Assembly (NCBI GenBank): GCA_964496705.1
Contig: CAZCBJ010000014.1
Location: 1 to 36,526, forward strand
DNA length: 36,526 bases
Direction: 5' to 3'
Source: CAZCBJ01 sp964496705
GTDB lineage: Bacteria; Chloroflexota; Anaerolineae; Anaerolineales; Anaerolineaceae
Shown here piece by piece: positions 21,625-29,380 of this stretch. The position numbers and the translations under genes are program-made. The notes beneath the pieces are model-generated. The model saw only the letters and a list, made by a program, of their open reading frames with translations, made no database searches and had not been told where the DNA came from. How positions within the stretch are numbered: position 1 is the stretch's first letter; each line of letters starts with the position of its first letter.

Positions 21625-23262
21625 ATGACCATTCAGATTCAAGCCCCGTCCTGCACGGGATGCGGGTACTGTGTGACAATTTGTCCGACTGCAGCCATTT
21701 CACTGGATATTCAAGCTGAAATCAGACCGCTGATCGATGACCCAAAGTGCATTCGCTGCGGTGATTGTCTATACATCTGTCCCAACAATGTTTTCTCCGC
21801 CCCCGAGCTTGAAAGCGCGCCCGTTGCGCTCAACGAACAGTACGACGCGCTGATCATCGGCGCGGGTATCGGCGGTTTGATGACCGCTGCCGGTCTGGCT
21901 CGCGCCGGAAAAAAGGTGCTGGTGCTGGAAAAGTTGGGCTTCATCGGCGGCAAGTACACTCATCTGATGCACCGCGGATACGCCATCAGCACCGCCGCCT
22001 GGACCTGCCCCGGCCCCAACAGCCGCATCGGCAAGCTAATTCGCAAACTGGGCGGCGAGGTGCGCTGGATTACCGTCCACGATGTGGGCAGCCGCGGCGA
22101 CCACTGGGTGGTCACCCCCGATGGAAGAAAATTCAACTCGCTGGATCAGACCCAGGAGACTTTGGTGGGCGGGGATGCCGGCATGGCCCGGGTATACCGC
22201 TGGATCGCAGATATGTACGACCCCGGCAAGTCCTATCCAGATGACATGACCACTCGCCAATACATCCGCGCCTTTTTCCAAAACCTTCCTGAGTATGAAC
22301 AATATGTCGAAACCATCATCACGCATTGCTTTGCCTCACAGACGGTGGACAACTTCTCGGCCATGGAAACCAAGCGCGCCATCGTCGATTCCATCGAGCA
22401 GATGGCCGATTGGGGCACCGCCTATGGCGGCACCGCCGCCCTGGTCTCGGCGGTGGAGAAGGTGGTGCGCGACCACGGCGGCGAGATTGCCCTGCGCACC
22501 CGCGTGGCTGAAATTGAGCTGCAGGACGGCAAAGCGGTGGGCGTGCGATTGTCGGACGGGCGCCGCATCGGAGCCAGGATCGTGATCCACAACGCTGGTC
22601 TCAACCGTCTGATCCAACTGGTGGGCGAAGCCAACCTGCCGCCCGATTACCTGAAGCGATTACGCGGCGCGGTTCCCGCCGACGTGGCCGCGCTGATCCT
22701 GGGCACCACCGAGCCGCTGCTTGGCAAAGATCATTCCCTACTGCACGCCATGGGATGGGAGCGCACCCTGAATTGCTACGCCCCGACTTTCTTTGACTCC
22801 GATCTGGCGCCGACTGGCAGACATGCGCTGGACGTGTTCTGGGTGATGAAACCGCCCTACGACCGCAGGCGCGAAATGGAAATTGTACTTGGACAATTGC
22901 GCCAGATCTTTCCCAATTTTGACCAGGCGGTGGACATGCAATTCCCCATGTTCTTCACCGGAATGTGGACGGCGGAAATGGCGCACCGCCTGGGGCAATC
23001 GGGAGACCAGCGGCTGGATCCCAGGTCGCCAATCGAAAACCTATATCTGGTGGGTTATGACTGCATCGGCTACGGCATGGCCGGCGACATCATCCCGCAT
23101 GGGGTGGAACGCGCGTTGTATCTGATCCTGGGCGATCCACAATATGCGCCGCAGGATGAAAAAAGCTCCAGCCGTCGTGGGAAGTGGTTGAAAGCTCAGC
23201 TCTTCAAACTGCTCGCTTTGGGTAAACAATTGCGCGCTGCTCGAAAACCACATGCTGGCTGA
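21625..23262 (+). CDS. Ferredoxin fused to a CrtI-like FAD oxidoreductase
   Basis: The 545 aa protein has two parts. Residues 1-55 form a 2[4Fe-4S] ferredoxin: CTGCGYCVTIC (Cys10, 13, 16, 20) and CIRCGDCLYIC (Cys42, 45, 48, 52), each followed by Pro. From residue 73 comes a phytoene-desaturase/amine-oxidase type FAD domain: YDALIIGAGIGGLMTAAGLA, then GGKYTH, a long middle domain, and the typical end YLVGYDCIGYGMAGDIIPHGVERAL. Fused ferredoxin would hand electrons straight to the flavin, which suits reduction of double bonds more than desaturation. The substrate could be a carotenoid or prenyl chain, given the neighbours. It is 23 bases after the CruF-like gene. Confidence 0.9.
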   Translation: MTIQIQAPSCTGCGYCVTICPTAAISLDIQAEIRPLIDDPKCIRCGDCLYICPNNVFSAPELESAPVALNEQYDALIIGAGIGGLMTAAGLARAGKKVLVLEKLGFIGGKYTHLMHRGYAISTAAWTCPGPNSRIGKLIRKLGGEVRWITVHDVGSRGDHWVVTPDGRKFNSLDQTQETLVGGDAGMARVYRWIADMYDPGKSYPDDMTTRQYIRAFFQNLPEYEQYVETIITHCFASQTVDNFSAMETKRAIVDSIEQMADWGTAYGGTAALVSAVEKVVRDHGGEIALRTRVAEIELQDGKAVGVRLSDGRRIGARIVIHNAGLNRLIQLVGEANLPPDYLKRLRGAVPADVAALILGTTEPLLGKDHSLLHAMGWERTLNCYAPTFFDSDLAPTGRHALDVFWVMKPPYDRRREMEIVLGQLRQIFPNFDQAVDMQFPMFFTGMWTAEMAHRLGQSGDQRLDPRSPIENLYLVGYDCIGYGMAGDIIPHGVERALYLILGDPQYAPQDEKSSSRRGKWLKAQLFKLLALGKQLRAARKPHAG

Positions 23263-23308
23263 ATCCTCTCCAGCAAATGAATGCCTGCGGAGGATGCAAC
23301 TATTTACG

Positions 23309-23339
23309 GTTTCAATCATCCAAATGATGAAATTGAAAC
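23309..23339 (+). repeat. Solitary CRISPR-repeat-like hairpin
   Basis: GTTTCAAT (23309-23316) and ATTGAAAC (23332-23339) are perfect inverted copies. An inner CATC/GATG pair (23317-23320 with 23326-23329) extends the stem, leaving a two-base bulge. The ends resemble CRISPR repeats, many of which end in ATTGAAAC. Only this copy is present, and no cas gene is nearby. It lies 28 bases before the OsmC start. Confidence 0.5.
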
Positions 23340-23366
23340 TGTCCATCTAACAAGGAGACTGATTAT

Positions 23367-23765
23367 ATGGAAATGATGATTGACTTTACCGGTGGCGCTC
23401 GCGTGGACGCGCATTTTGGCGGCTTCACCGTCCAGACTGACCAACCCCCGCACGGCGGCGGTGAGGGCTCAGCCCCCACCCCCTTCTCTGTCTTTCTGGC
23501 ATCCATCGGCACCTGCGCCGGAATCTATGTGCTCGGTTTCTGCCGCCAACGCGGCATCCCCACCGACGGCATCCGCATCCTGCAGCGCGTTCATCCCAAT
23601 CCGCTCAACGGCATGATCGCCAGGATCGACCTGGAAATCCAGGTGCCGGCTGATTTTCCCGAAAAATACCGCGACGCCCTGGTGCGCTCCGCGTCGCAGT
23701 GCGCGGTGAAAAAGCACCTGGAAAATCCGCCCCAATTCAACGTCTATACCAGCGCAGTGAAATGA
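23367..23765 (+). CDS. OsmC/Ohr-family protein
   Basis: The 132 aa protein is an OsmC-fold thiol peroxidase candidate. The two redox Cys positions are present: Cys50 in SIGTCAGIYV and Cys112 in SASQCAVKKHLENPP. A further Cys59 is in the helix after Cys50. Family members reduce organic hydroperoxides using a dithiol such as lipoyl or bacillithiol partners, in the cytoplasm. AAGGAG precedes the ATG. The gene follows the isoprenoid cassette after 104 bases containing the hairpin above, so it may belong to that unit or have its own start. A role against lipid or carotenoid peroxides is possible. Confidence 0.92.
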   Translation: MEMMIDFTGGARVDAHFGGFTVQTDQPPHGGGEGSAPTPFSVFLASIGTCAGIYVLGFCRQRGIPTDGIRILQRVHPNPLNGMIARIDLEIQVPADFPEKYRDALVRSASQCAVKKHLENPPQFNVYTSAVK

Positions 23766-23795
23766 TTGGCTTAACATTAAAAAGCGCGTCACAGA

Positions 23796-25841
23796 TTAAC
23801 GGCAATCGGCCGCAGCGCTGATGGTTGTTCGATAAGGTTGAGGGAGCTCTCGTGAGGTTTGCTTTTCTAACCTTTGTATTTGGCGGCAAATAAATTCTCC
23901 CGCGTCCGCGGTAACAACCAATGCTTTCTGGCTGGTCTCTTCAAATCCTTGCCAATCCTGCAGATAGAATTGAGCTTCAAGCAAGGGAGCATATTCCACC
24001 CCTGTACGTGGTGAAACACCCGCCGCCTCTGCCTCGGCCATCCCGGCCAGTACTGCATCCCAATCTCCGGCTGCTCGCGCCAGATCGGTTTTTTGAAAGT
24101 AATAACACCATTCATGTTGCGGCTCGCGGCCAAAAATGGTCTGTGCCGGCCCTGGAAGCTGCTCAATTTCCCGGATCACTGCCTGGTTGGTCAGTTTGAT
24201 CAACCCCGCATCTGCGCTCCTCGCTGCAGGATCGCCTCGATAAGCTTCATCCAACACTTTCAAGCAGCCCGAAGCGGGTTTATACATCAACGCCAAAGCC
24301 TGCGAGGTGTTTCCGTCAAAACGGATATTGCGAAACAGATTGTGAATCTCGTATTCAGGCTCCAATTTCTTAAAAGCTCCCCCCAAGTCGCCAGGTGTGA
24401 AAAACCAATATGGCGACTGATTTTGCATGTCAGATGTTGAATACAACACATTGAGCGCGAAAGCCGTGCTGTAACCCGATAAAGTTGTGCCGGGAATATT
24501 GGCCGAGAAAAATGCCGTGTTGGACGCAACTACTGGAGCTCGCCAGTACAGTTGCCAGAAAAATTCGCGTTGTTCGGCCCACTCCAGGTTGTATTTATTC
24601 GCAGTGCGCATTTGCAGCGCAATTGACAATCCCATTAACAAAATAAACAAGCCGTTTTTTTGCGCCCGTGTGCGCAGCAGCCAATCCACGGCCAACACCG
24701 TCATCAGTGTTGCACCAACCATCGGCGCCAGTGCAAACCGATCGGACCATCTACCCTCTAGAATCTGTCTGCCCAACATCCACACTGGCAACCCGCCCAG
24801 GATGCCGACCATCCCGACCACCAACCCTTGTAGGTAGAAGTGGTCGGCAGGTTCAGATTGGGTCATTTCATTCGGGGCAGTATGAATTGCACGGCCGAAA
24901 CCATAAGCTGTTAACAGGCCAATCACCCAGGAAGCCAGGGTGGCGCGAGCAAATAAATTGATGCTGTCCGGATCCACCAAACGCATCCAGCTTCCTAAAA
25001 GCAGAAAAACGCAGTCCTGCAGCGCCAGATTGGTGAAATCCAACATCCCCGGCAATGGATTGCGCACCAGCTCCATGAGCAATTCCGGCTCATTCGGCGG
25101 GGAAGTCTCGAACTGAAGCGGATACAATACCAGTCGCCAATAAAGGAACAGGCTGAAGATTATCAGAATTGGCAAGGCAAATCCAAGCATTCTTTTGGTT
25201 GTCTTGATCCTATTAAATGATTCTCTGCGCACGGCCAGCCACAGTACCACCGCCCGCAGCAATTCCAACCCCAGAAAATATTCCATGGTGAAGATGTGAA
25301 CCAATGCCGCCAGGCTTGCCCCGGTCATCCAGCCGAGCCATCTTTTCCGTGCTTGCACCCCGCGTACCATCAGGTACAGCGAGCCAGTAAAAAAAAGGAG
25401 TGTTAAAAAATGCTGGCTGAACGCCAAGGCAATCGGCTGCATCAGAAAACCCGGATACACCAACAACAATCCCCCAAACCAACGCAGTTGTTTCACCCGG
25501 CCGGGCCAGATCCGCTGCAGTGCTGCTACCAAGAGTAATATGCCCGCCATGCGGGTCAGAAGGGTAAACCATTGCCATACCCTTGAAGAAATTCCGAAGA
25601 TGGGAAAAGTGACCTGGTATGTCCACGCCGAAAAAGGCCGGTCAAATTGGAAGTATTCCCCGATCAAGGCGGGATCGCCAGTTTGAAACAAGTAAACAGC
25701 CTGCCAGTCGTCCCAATAAAATCCCGGCTCGGGTAGAAAAAGCAGATAGCTGATCAGGCCGACAGCCAGTAATACCAGAGGGTAAAAGAATTTTGAATCT
25801 GAGAAGCGTTGTAAGTGGTACAAATTTGAAAACACGCTCAC
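23796..25841 (-). CDS. GT-C type membrane glycosyltransferase-like protein
   Basis: The 681 aa protein has about ten to twelve membrane helices in residues 15-450 and a soluble C-terminal domain of about 200 residues. After the first helix comes the external motif FYWDDWQAVY. An acidic pair after helix 1 is the catalytic signature of GT-C enzymes such as PMT/ArnT-like transferases that use lipid-linked sugars. The C-terminal part (GDWDAVLAGMAEAEAAG, FYLQDWQGFEETSQ) looks helical and TPR-like. It is likely to glycosylate a wall polymer or exported protein. The nearby Thr/Pro-rich surface proteins would be natural acceptors, although that link is inference. It is a single-gene unit. Confidence 0.72.
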   Translation of the reverse strand: MSVFSNLYHLQRFSDSKFFYPLVLLAVGLISYLLFLPEPGFYWDDWQAVYLFQTGDPALIGEYFQFDRPFSAWTYQVTFPIFGISSRVWQWFTLLTRMAGILLLVAALQRIWPGRVKQLRWFGGLLLVYPGFLMQPIALAFSQHFLTLLFFTGSLYLMVRGVQARKRWLGWMTGASLAALVHIFTMEYFLGLELLRAVVLWLAVRRESFNRIKTTKRMLGFALPILIIFSLFLYWRLVLYPLQFETSPPNEPELLMELVRNPLPGMLDFTNLALQDCVFLLLGSWMRLVDPDSINLFARATLASWVIGLLTAYGFGRAIHTAPNEMTQSEPADHFYLQGLVVGMVGILGGLPVWMLGRQILEGRWSDRFALAPMVGATLMTVLAVDWLLRTRAQKNGLFILLMGLSIALQMRTANKYNLEWAEQREFFWQLYWRAPVVASNTAFFSANIPGTTLSGYSTAFALNVLYSTSDMQNQSPYWFFTPGDLGGAFKKLEPEYEIHNLFRNIRFDGNTSQALALMYKPASGCLKVLDEAYRGDPAARSADAGLIKLTNQAVIREIEQLPGPAQTIFGREPQHEWCYYFQKTDLARAAGDWDAVLAGMAEAEAAGVSPRTGVEYAPLLEAQFYLQDWQGFEETSQKALVVTADAGEFICRQIQRLEKQTSRELPQPYRTTISAAADCR

Positions 25842-25856
25842 GATATTAAGGCGGGC

Positions 25857-25886
25857 GCAAGTTCAGGTGCAGGTACAGGTTCAGGT
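25857..25886. repeat. Hexanucleotide tandem repeat
   Basis: Four exact copies of NCAGGT (TCAGGT, GCAGGT, ACAGGT, TCAGGT; 25863-25886) follow a degenerate copy, GCAAGT (25857-25862). They lie just upstream of the glycosyltransferase start on the minus strand. No coding role is seen. Copy number could vary by strand slippage. Confidence 0.75.
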
Positions 25887-25989
25887 ACACCTTGAGGTTG
25901 ATGAACAAGCAAGCCCATTCTACCATCATTAGCATATCAGATGATAAGCCGGAATGGCAACAGCAAGCGTGGAAACGCGCTTCACGCGG

Positions 25990-25995
25990 TATAAT
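25990..25995 (+). promoter_or_regulatory. Candidate -10 of the mutase small-subunit/MeaB unit
   Basis: A perfect TATAAT sits 29 bases before the ATG at 26025, with no good -35 at 16-18 bases. Just upstream GCGTG and CACGC form a short inverted repeat, and GAAACGCGCTTC is nearly palindromic. Either could be an activator or repressor site. Confidence 0.45.
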
Positions 25996-26024
25996 GGGGC
26001 TGATTACACCTGCAAGGAGCATGT

Positions 26025-26432
26025 ATGTCCGAGCGTAAGATTCGCGTGCTGATAGCCAAACCCGGACTGGACGGGCACGACCGCGGCGCCAAGGTCGTGG
26101 CGCGTGCGCTGCGGGATGCTGGCATGGAAGTGATCTACACCGGCCTGCGCCAGACCCCTGAAATGATCGCCGAAGCCGCACTGCAAGAAGATGTAGACGT
26201 GATTGGCCTGTCGATTCTATCCGGCGCTCACATGGCTCTGGTGCCGCGCGTGCTTGATTTAGTGCGCGCCAACGGCCAGGACAACGTCAAAGTGTTTCTG
26301 GGGGGCATCATCCCCGAAGCCGACGTCCGCGCGCTCAGAGAGATGGGCGTATATCAGGTTTACGGACCTGGAACCCCCACCAGCCAGATTGCATTGGATA
26401 TCCGCCAGGCAGTGCTGGAAAACACTCAATAA
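26025..26432 (+). CDS. Methylmalonyl-CoA mutase, B12-binding small protein
   Basis: The 135 aa protein is a stand-alone cobalamin-binding domain of the mutase family. The lower-axial-ligand motif is KPGLDGHDRGAK (Asp16, His18, Gly21). SILSGAH and GGIIPEAD form the rest of the nucleotide-tail pocket. In many Chloroflexota and archaea the mutase is split into a large catalytic protein and this small one. AAGGAG precedes the ATG. The large subunit is not in the window, so it must be elsewhere. The following gene is the MeaB chaperone. Isobutyryl-CoA or ethylmalonyl-CoA mutase is a possible alternative. Confidence 0.93.
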   Translation: MSERKIRVLIAKPGLDGHDRGAKVVARALRDAGMEVIYTGLRQTPEMIAEAALQEDVDVIGLSILSGAHMALVPRVLDLVRANGQDNVKVFLGGIIPEADVRALREMGVYQVYGPGTPTSQIALDIRQAVLENTQ

Positions 26433-26442
26433 ACAGGAAAAA

Positions 26443-27405
26443 ATGGGCTTGGATCAGGCGGTTCTGCAAGGAGATCGCCTGGCTTTGGCGCGTTTGCTCA
26501 GCCAGGTGGAAAACGGTCTGCCCGAGGGTCGGGCAGCCGCGGATGCGCTGTTCCTCCAAAGCGGAAAAGCCCATCTGGTGGGCATCACCGGCCCGAGCGG
26601 CGCAGGAAAATCTTCGCTGGTGAACCAGTTGGCGCGGGAAATTCGCCGCCCAAGCCAAGGCGATGCACAGCGCAGTGTGGCCGTGATCTGCGTGGATCCC
26701 ACCAGTCCGTTCAGCGGCGGTGCGCTGCTGGGCGACCGCATTCGCATGCGCGATCTGGCTGGCGACCCGGGGGTGTTCATCCGCTCGATGGCCTCGCGCG
26801 GCGCACTGGGCGGTTTGTCGCGCAGCACCGCCGAGGTCGCCGCCGTCCTGGATGCCGCCGGTTTCGAGATCATTCTGATTGAAACCATCGGGGCGGGCCA
26901 ATCTGAGGTGGACATCGCCATGCTTGCCCACACCACCATCGTGGTCGAAGCGCCCGGTCTGGGCGATGATATCCAGGCCAATAAAGCCGGCATCCTGGAA
27001 ATTGCCGATATCCTCGTGGTCAACAAAGCTGACCTGCCCGGCGCTGAAAATGCCGTCCGCACACTCAGCGACGCGTTGCGGCTGGGATATGCTGAGGCGC
27101 AAACGGGGGGATGGACTCCTCCGCTGCTGCAAACAGTCGCCACCACCGGCAGCGGCATTGCCGGGCTGGCCGGGGCGATTGACAGCCACCGCCAACACCT
27201 GCAACAAGGCGGCCTCTGGCAAAGCCGCGAGCAAAACCGCCTGGCCAGGATGCTGGGCATGTATCTGCAAGCGGAGTTGTATTCCCGCTTTCAACAAAGC
27301 TTGTCCCAGGAGGTGTTTCAAGCGGTCTACGACCGCTTGTTTAATCGCAGCATATCGCCCGCCCAGGCAGCGCTGGAATTGCTGGGCAAGGGTCTGGTAA
27401 AATAA
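26443..27405 (+). CDS. meaB: MeaB/ArgK-type GTPase, chaperone of B12 mutase
   Basis: The GTPase gates loading of adenosylcobalamin and protects methylmalonyl-CoA mutase. Using ATG 26443 (GGAAAA before it), the product is 320 aa. Walker A is GPSGAGKSS (50-58), then AVICVDPTSPFSGGALLGDRIRM, IRSMASRGALGGLS, the ETIGAGQSE switch, and the guanine-specificity NKAD. The family length is about 320-330, so the shorter start is preferred over the upstream ATG at 26389, which lies within the preceding gene. The gap between the two genes is ten bases. The pair supports propionate or branched-chain amino acid breakdown, or the reverse direction. Confidence 0.94.
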   Translation: MGLDQAVLQGDRLALARLLSQVENGLPEGRAAADALFLQSGKAHLVGITGPSGAGKSSLVNQLAREIRRPSQGDAQRSVAVICVDPTSPFSGGALLGDRIRMRDLAGDPGVFIRSMASRGALGGLSRSTAEVAAVLDAAGFEIILIETIGAGQSEVDIAMLAHTTIVVEAPGLGDDIQANKAGILEIADILVVNKADLPGAENAVRTLSDALRLGYAEAQTGGWTPPLLQTVATTGSGIAGLAGAIDSHRQHLQQGGLWQSREQNRLARMLGMYLQAELYSRFQQSLSQEVFQAVYDRLFNRSISPAQAALELLGKGLVK

Positions 27406-27479
27406 GACTTCTGGCAGCCACCCCGCAATTTCAGGCTGCCGTTCATTTGTCATTATCACGATCATCAGGAGAGAAGAAG

Positions 27480-28799
27480 ATGGAACGCACGCAAATTGGA
27501 ATGCTGCGCGAGCAAATCGGTCAGACAGTCAAAATCCAGGGCTGGCTGCAGGTGCTGCGCGACCAAAAGAAAATGCAATTCTTGATCATCCGCGACCGCA
27601 CCGGACTGGTGCAGGTGGCGCATTTCCGCCCCGCCAACGAGGAGCTCGCCCAGCAAATTTCACAGTTGACCGCTGAGAGCGCGCTGACCATCACCGGCAA
27701 GGTGGTGGATAACCCCATCGTCAAGCTCGGCGGATTGGAAATCCAAATGGAGAGCCTGACCATCGAGAACCTGGCCCAACCTGTCATGCCGATCGATCCC
27801 TTCGCCGAAACGCAGGCGTCGGTGGACCTGCGCATGGACTGGCGCTTCCTCGATTTGCGCCGCCCGGAGAACAAACTGATCTTCGAGGTTGAAACCACCG
27901 TCGAAGCCGCCATGCGCGAATACTGGGTGAAACACGGATTTATCGAAGTGCAATCGCCCAAAATAATGGGCAGCCCGTCGGAAAGCGGCGCCGAGTTGTT
28001 TGAGATCATCTACTTCGACCGCAAAGCCTACCTGGCCCAGTCGCCTCAATTCTACAAGCAGATGGCCATGACTGCCGGCTTTGAGCGCGTGTTTGAGATT
28101 GGACCGGTGTTCCGCGCCGACCCTTCTTTCACCTCCCGCCACATGACCGAGTTCACCGGGGTGGACATGGAGATGTCATGGATTGATACCCACGATGATG
28201 TCATGTCCTTTATGGAGCGCTGGCTGCAATATGTCTACCAGATGGTCAAGGATAAACACGGCGATGCCATCCAACAGACCTTTGGACGCGACCTGCCGGT
28301 GCCGAGTGTGCCCTTCCCGCGCATTCCCATGGCAGAAGCCATCCAGATTCTCAAGGGCATGGGCTATACCCTTCCCCCAGACAAGAAAGGCGACATCGAC
28401 CCGCAGGGCGAGCGCTTGCTCGGCAATTACGTGATGGAAAAATTCGGGCACGAGTTCGTCTTCCTGACTGACTGGCCGATCAGTGTGCGCCCCTTCTACC
28501 ACATGCGCCACCCCGACAACCCCGGTCTCACCCGCAGCTTCGACCTGCTGGCCAGCGGTCTGGAAATCACCACCGGCGCACAGCGCGAGCACCGCTACGA
28601 TGTGCTGGTGAAACAAGCCCTGGAAAAGGGACTGACCGAAGGCCCCATCCAGTTCTATCTGGACTTTTTCAAGTACGGCTGCCCGCCCCACGGAGGCTTC
28701 GGACTGGGACTGGCGCGCACCATGATGGTCATCCTCGGCCTGCAGAACATCCGCGAAGCCGTGTTCCTCTTCCGCGGACCCAACCGTCTGCATCCTTAG
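27480..28799 (+). CDS. aspS: Aspartyl-tRNA synthetase, archaeal type
   Basis: The 439 aa protein is a class II AspRS without the large bacterial insertion domain. An N-terminal OB fold (VKIQGWLQVLRDQKKMQFLIIRDRTG) binds the anticodon. Motif 2 is FRADPSFTSRHMTEFTGVDMEM, and motif 3 is GGFGLGLARTMM. YLAQSPQFYKQMAM and LDLRRPENK are also typical of archaeal/eukaryotic AspRS. The ATG at 27480 is chosen because AGGAGAG lies about ten bases upstream. Archaeal-type AspRS in bacteria is often non-discriminating, charging tRNA-Asn with Asp for GatCAB to amidate. Whether that holds here cannot be decided from the motifs. An AsnRS call is less likely. Confidence 0.88.
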   Translation: MERTQIGMLREQIGQTVKIQGWLQVLRDQKKMQFLIIRDRTGLVQVAHFRPANEELAQQISQLTAESALTITGKVVDNPIVKLGGLEIQMESLTIENLAQPVMPIDPFAETQASVDLRMDWRFLDLRRPENKLIFEVETTVEAAMREYWVKHGFIEVQSPKIMGSPSESGAELFEIIYFDRKAYLAQSPQFYKQMAMTAGFERVFEIGPVFRADPSFTSRHMTEFTGVDMEMSWIDTHDDVMSFMERWLQYVYQMVKDKHGDAIQQTFGRDLPVPSVPFPRIPMAEAIQILKGMGYTLPPDKKGDIDPQGERLLGNYVMEKFGHEFVFLTDWPISVRPFYHMRHPDNPGLTRSFDLLASGLEITTGAQREHRYDVLVKQALEKGLTEGPIQFYLDFFKYGCPPHGGFGLGLARTMMVILGLQNIREAVFLFRGPNRLHP

Positions 28800-28830
28800 G
28801 CTCGACGGTCTTCATCCCTTGAGGTGAGTT

Positions 28831-29373
28831 ATGATCCCTGGCAACAATGTGCGCTTGAGAGCCATCGAACGTGAGGATATCCCACGCTTCGTCCGCTGGC
28901 TGAACGACCCTGAGGTGATTCGCCACCTGATGATCATTGCTCCGCTGTCGTTGGCGGGGGAGGAAAAATGGGTGGCGCGCCAGCAGGAGCTGCCCGCGCA
29001 TGAGCAGGTGCTGGCGATTGAAACATTCGACCAGGGAGAATGGGTGCATGTCGGCAATACCGGACTGAACAATCACGATTGGATCAACCGCCACGCCGAA
29101 TTTGGCATCTTCATCGGCGAAAAATCCTACTGGGGGCGCGGAATTGGCCTGGAAGCCACGCGGCTGATGCTGCACTATGGCTTTGGCCGGCTCAACCTCA
29201 ACCGCATCTATTTGCACGTCGATGCAGACAACCTGCGCGGCATCCGCTGTTATGAAAAAGCAGGTTATGTACATGAGGGCCGCTTGCGCCAGACCAAGCT
29301 GATCGATGGACAGCATGTCGATTGGCTGGTGATGAGTGTCCTGCGTTCTGAATGGGATCAAAAGAAAGGTTAG
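28831..29373 (+). CDS. GNAT acetyltransferase (RimJ/RimL type)
   Basis: The 180 aa protein is a GNAT fold that uses acetyl-CoA. Signature parts are VRLRAIEREDIPRFVRWLNDPEV at the start, HVGNTGLNNHDWINRHAEFGIFIGE in the central strands, the pyrophosphate loop YWGRGIGLEATRLMLHYGF, and the last strand with LRGIRCYEKAGYVHEGRLRQ. The typical RimJ-like substrates are N-terminal amines of ribosomal proteins, but many relatives act on antibiotics or polyamines. GAGGTGA precedes the ATG. It is between AspRS and PRPP synthetase in a translation/nucleotide-related run, 7 bases before the next gene. Confidence 0.9.
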   Translation: MIPGNNVRLRAIEREDIPRFVRWLNDPEVIRHLMIIAPLSLAGEEKWVARQQELPAHEQVLAIETFDQGEWVHVGNTGLNNHDWINRHAEFGIFIGEKSYWGRGIGLEATRLMLHYGFGRLNLNRIYLHVDADNLRGIRCYEKAGYVHEGRLRQTKLIDGQHVDWLVMSVLRSEWDQKKG

Positions 29374-29380
29374 GAGGAAC

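Noticed and set aside
10675..23262. Bacteriochlorophyll/photosynthesis cluster suggested by ChlI/ChlD-like, GGR and carotenoid genes
   Set aside because: No BchH, reaction-centre or antenna genes; the chelatase-like and GGR-family proteins also occur in non-phototrophs.
23300..23345. CRISPR array
   Set aside because: Only one repeat-like unit, no spacers and no cas gene.
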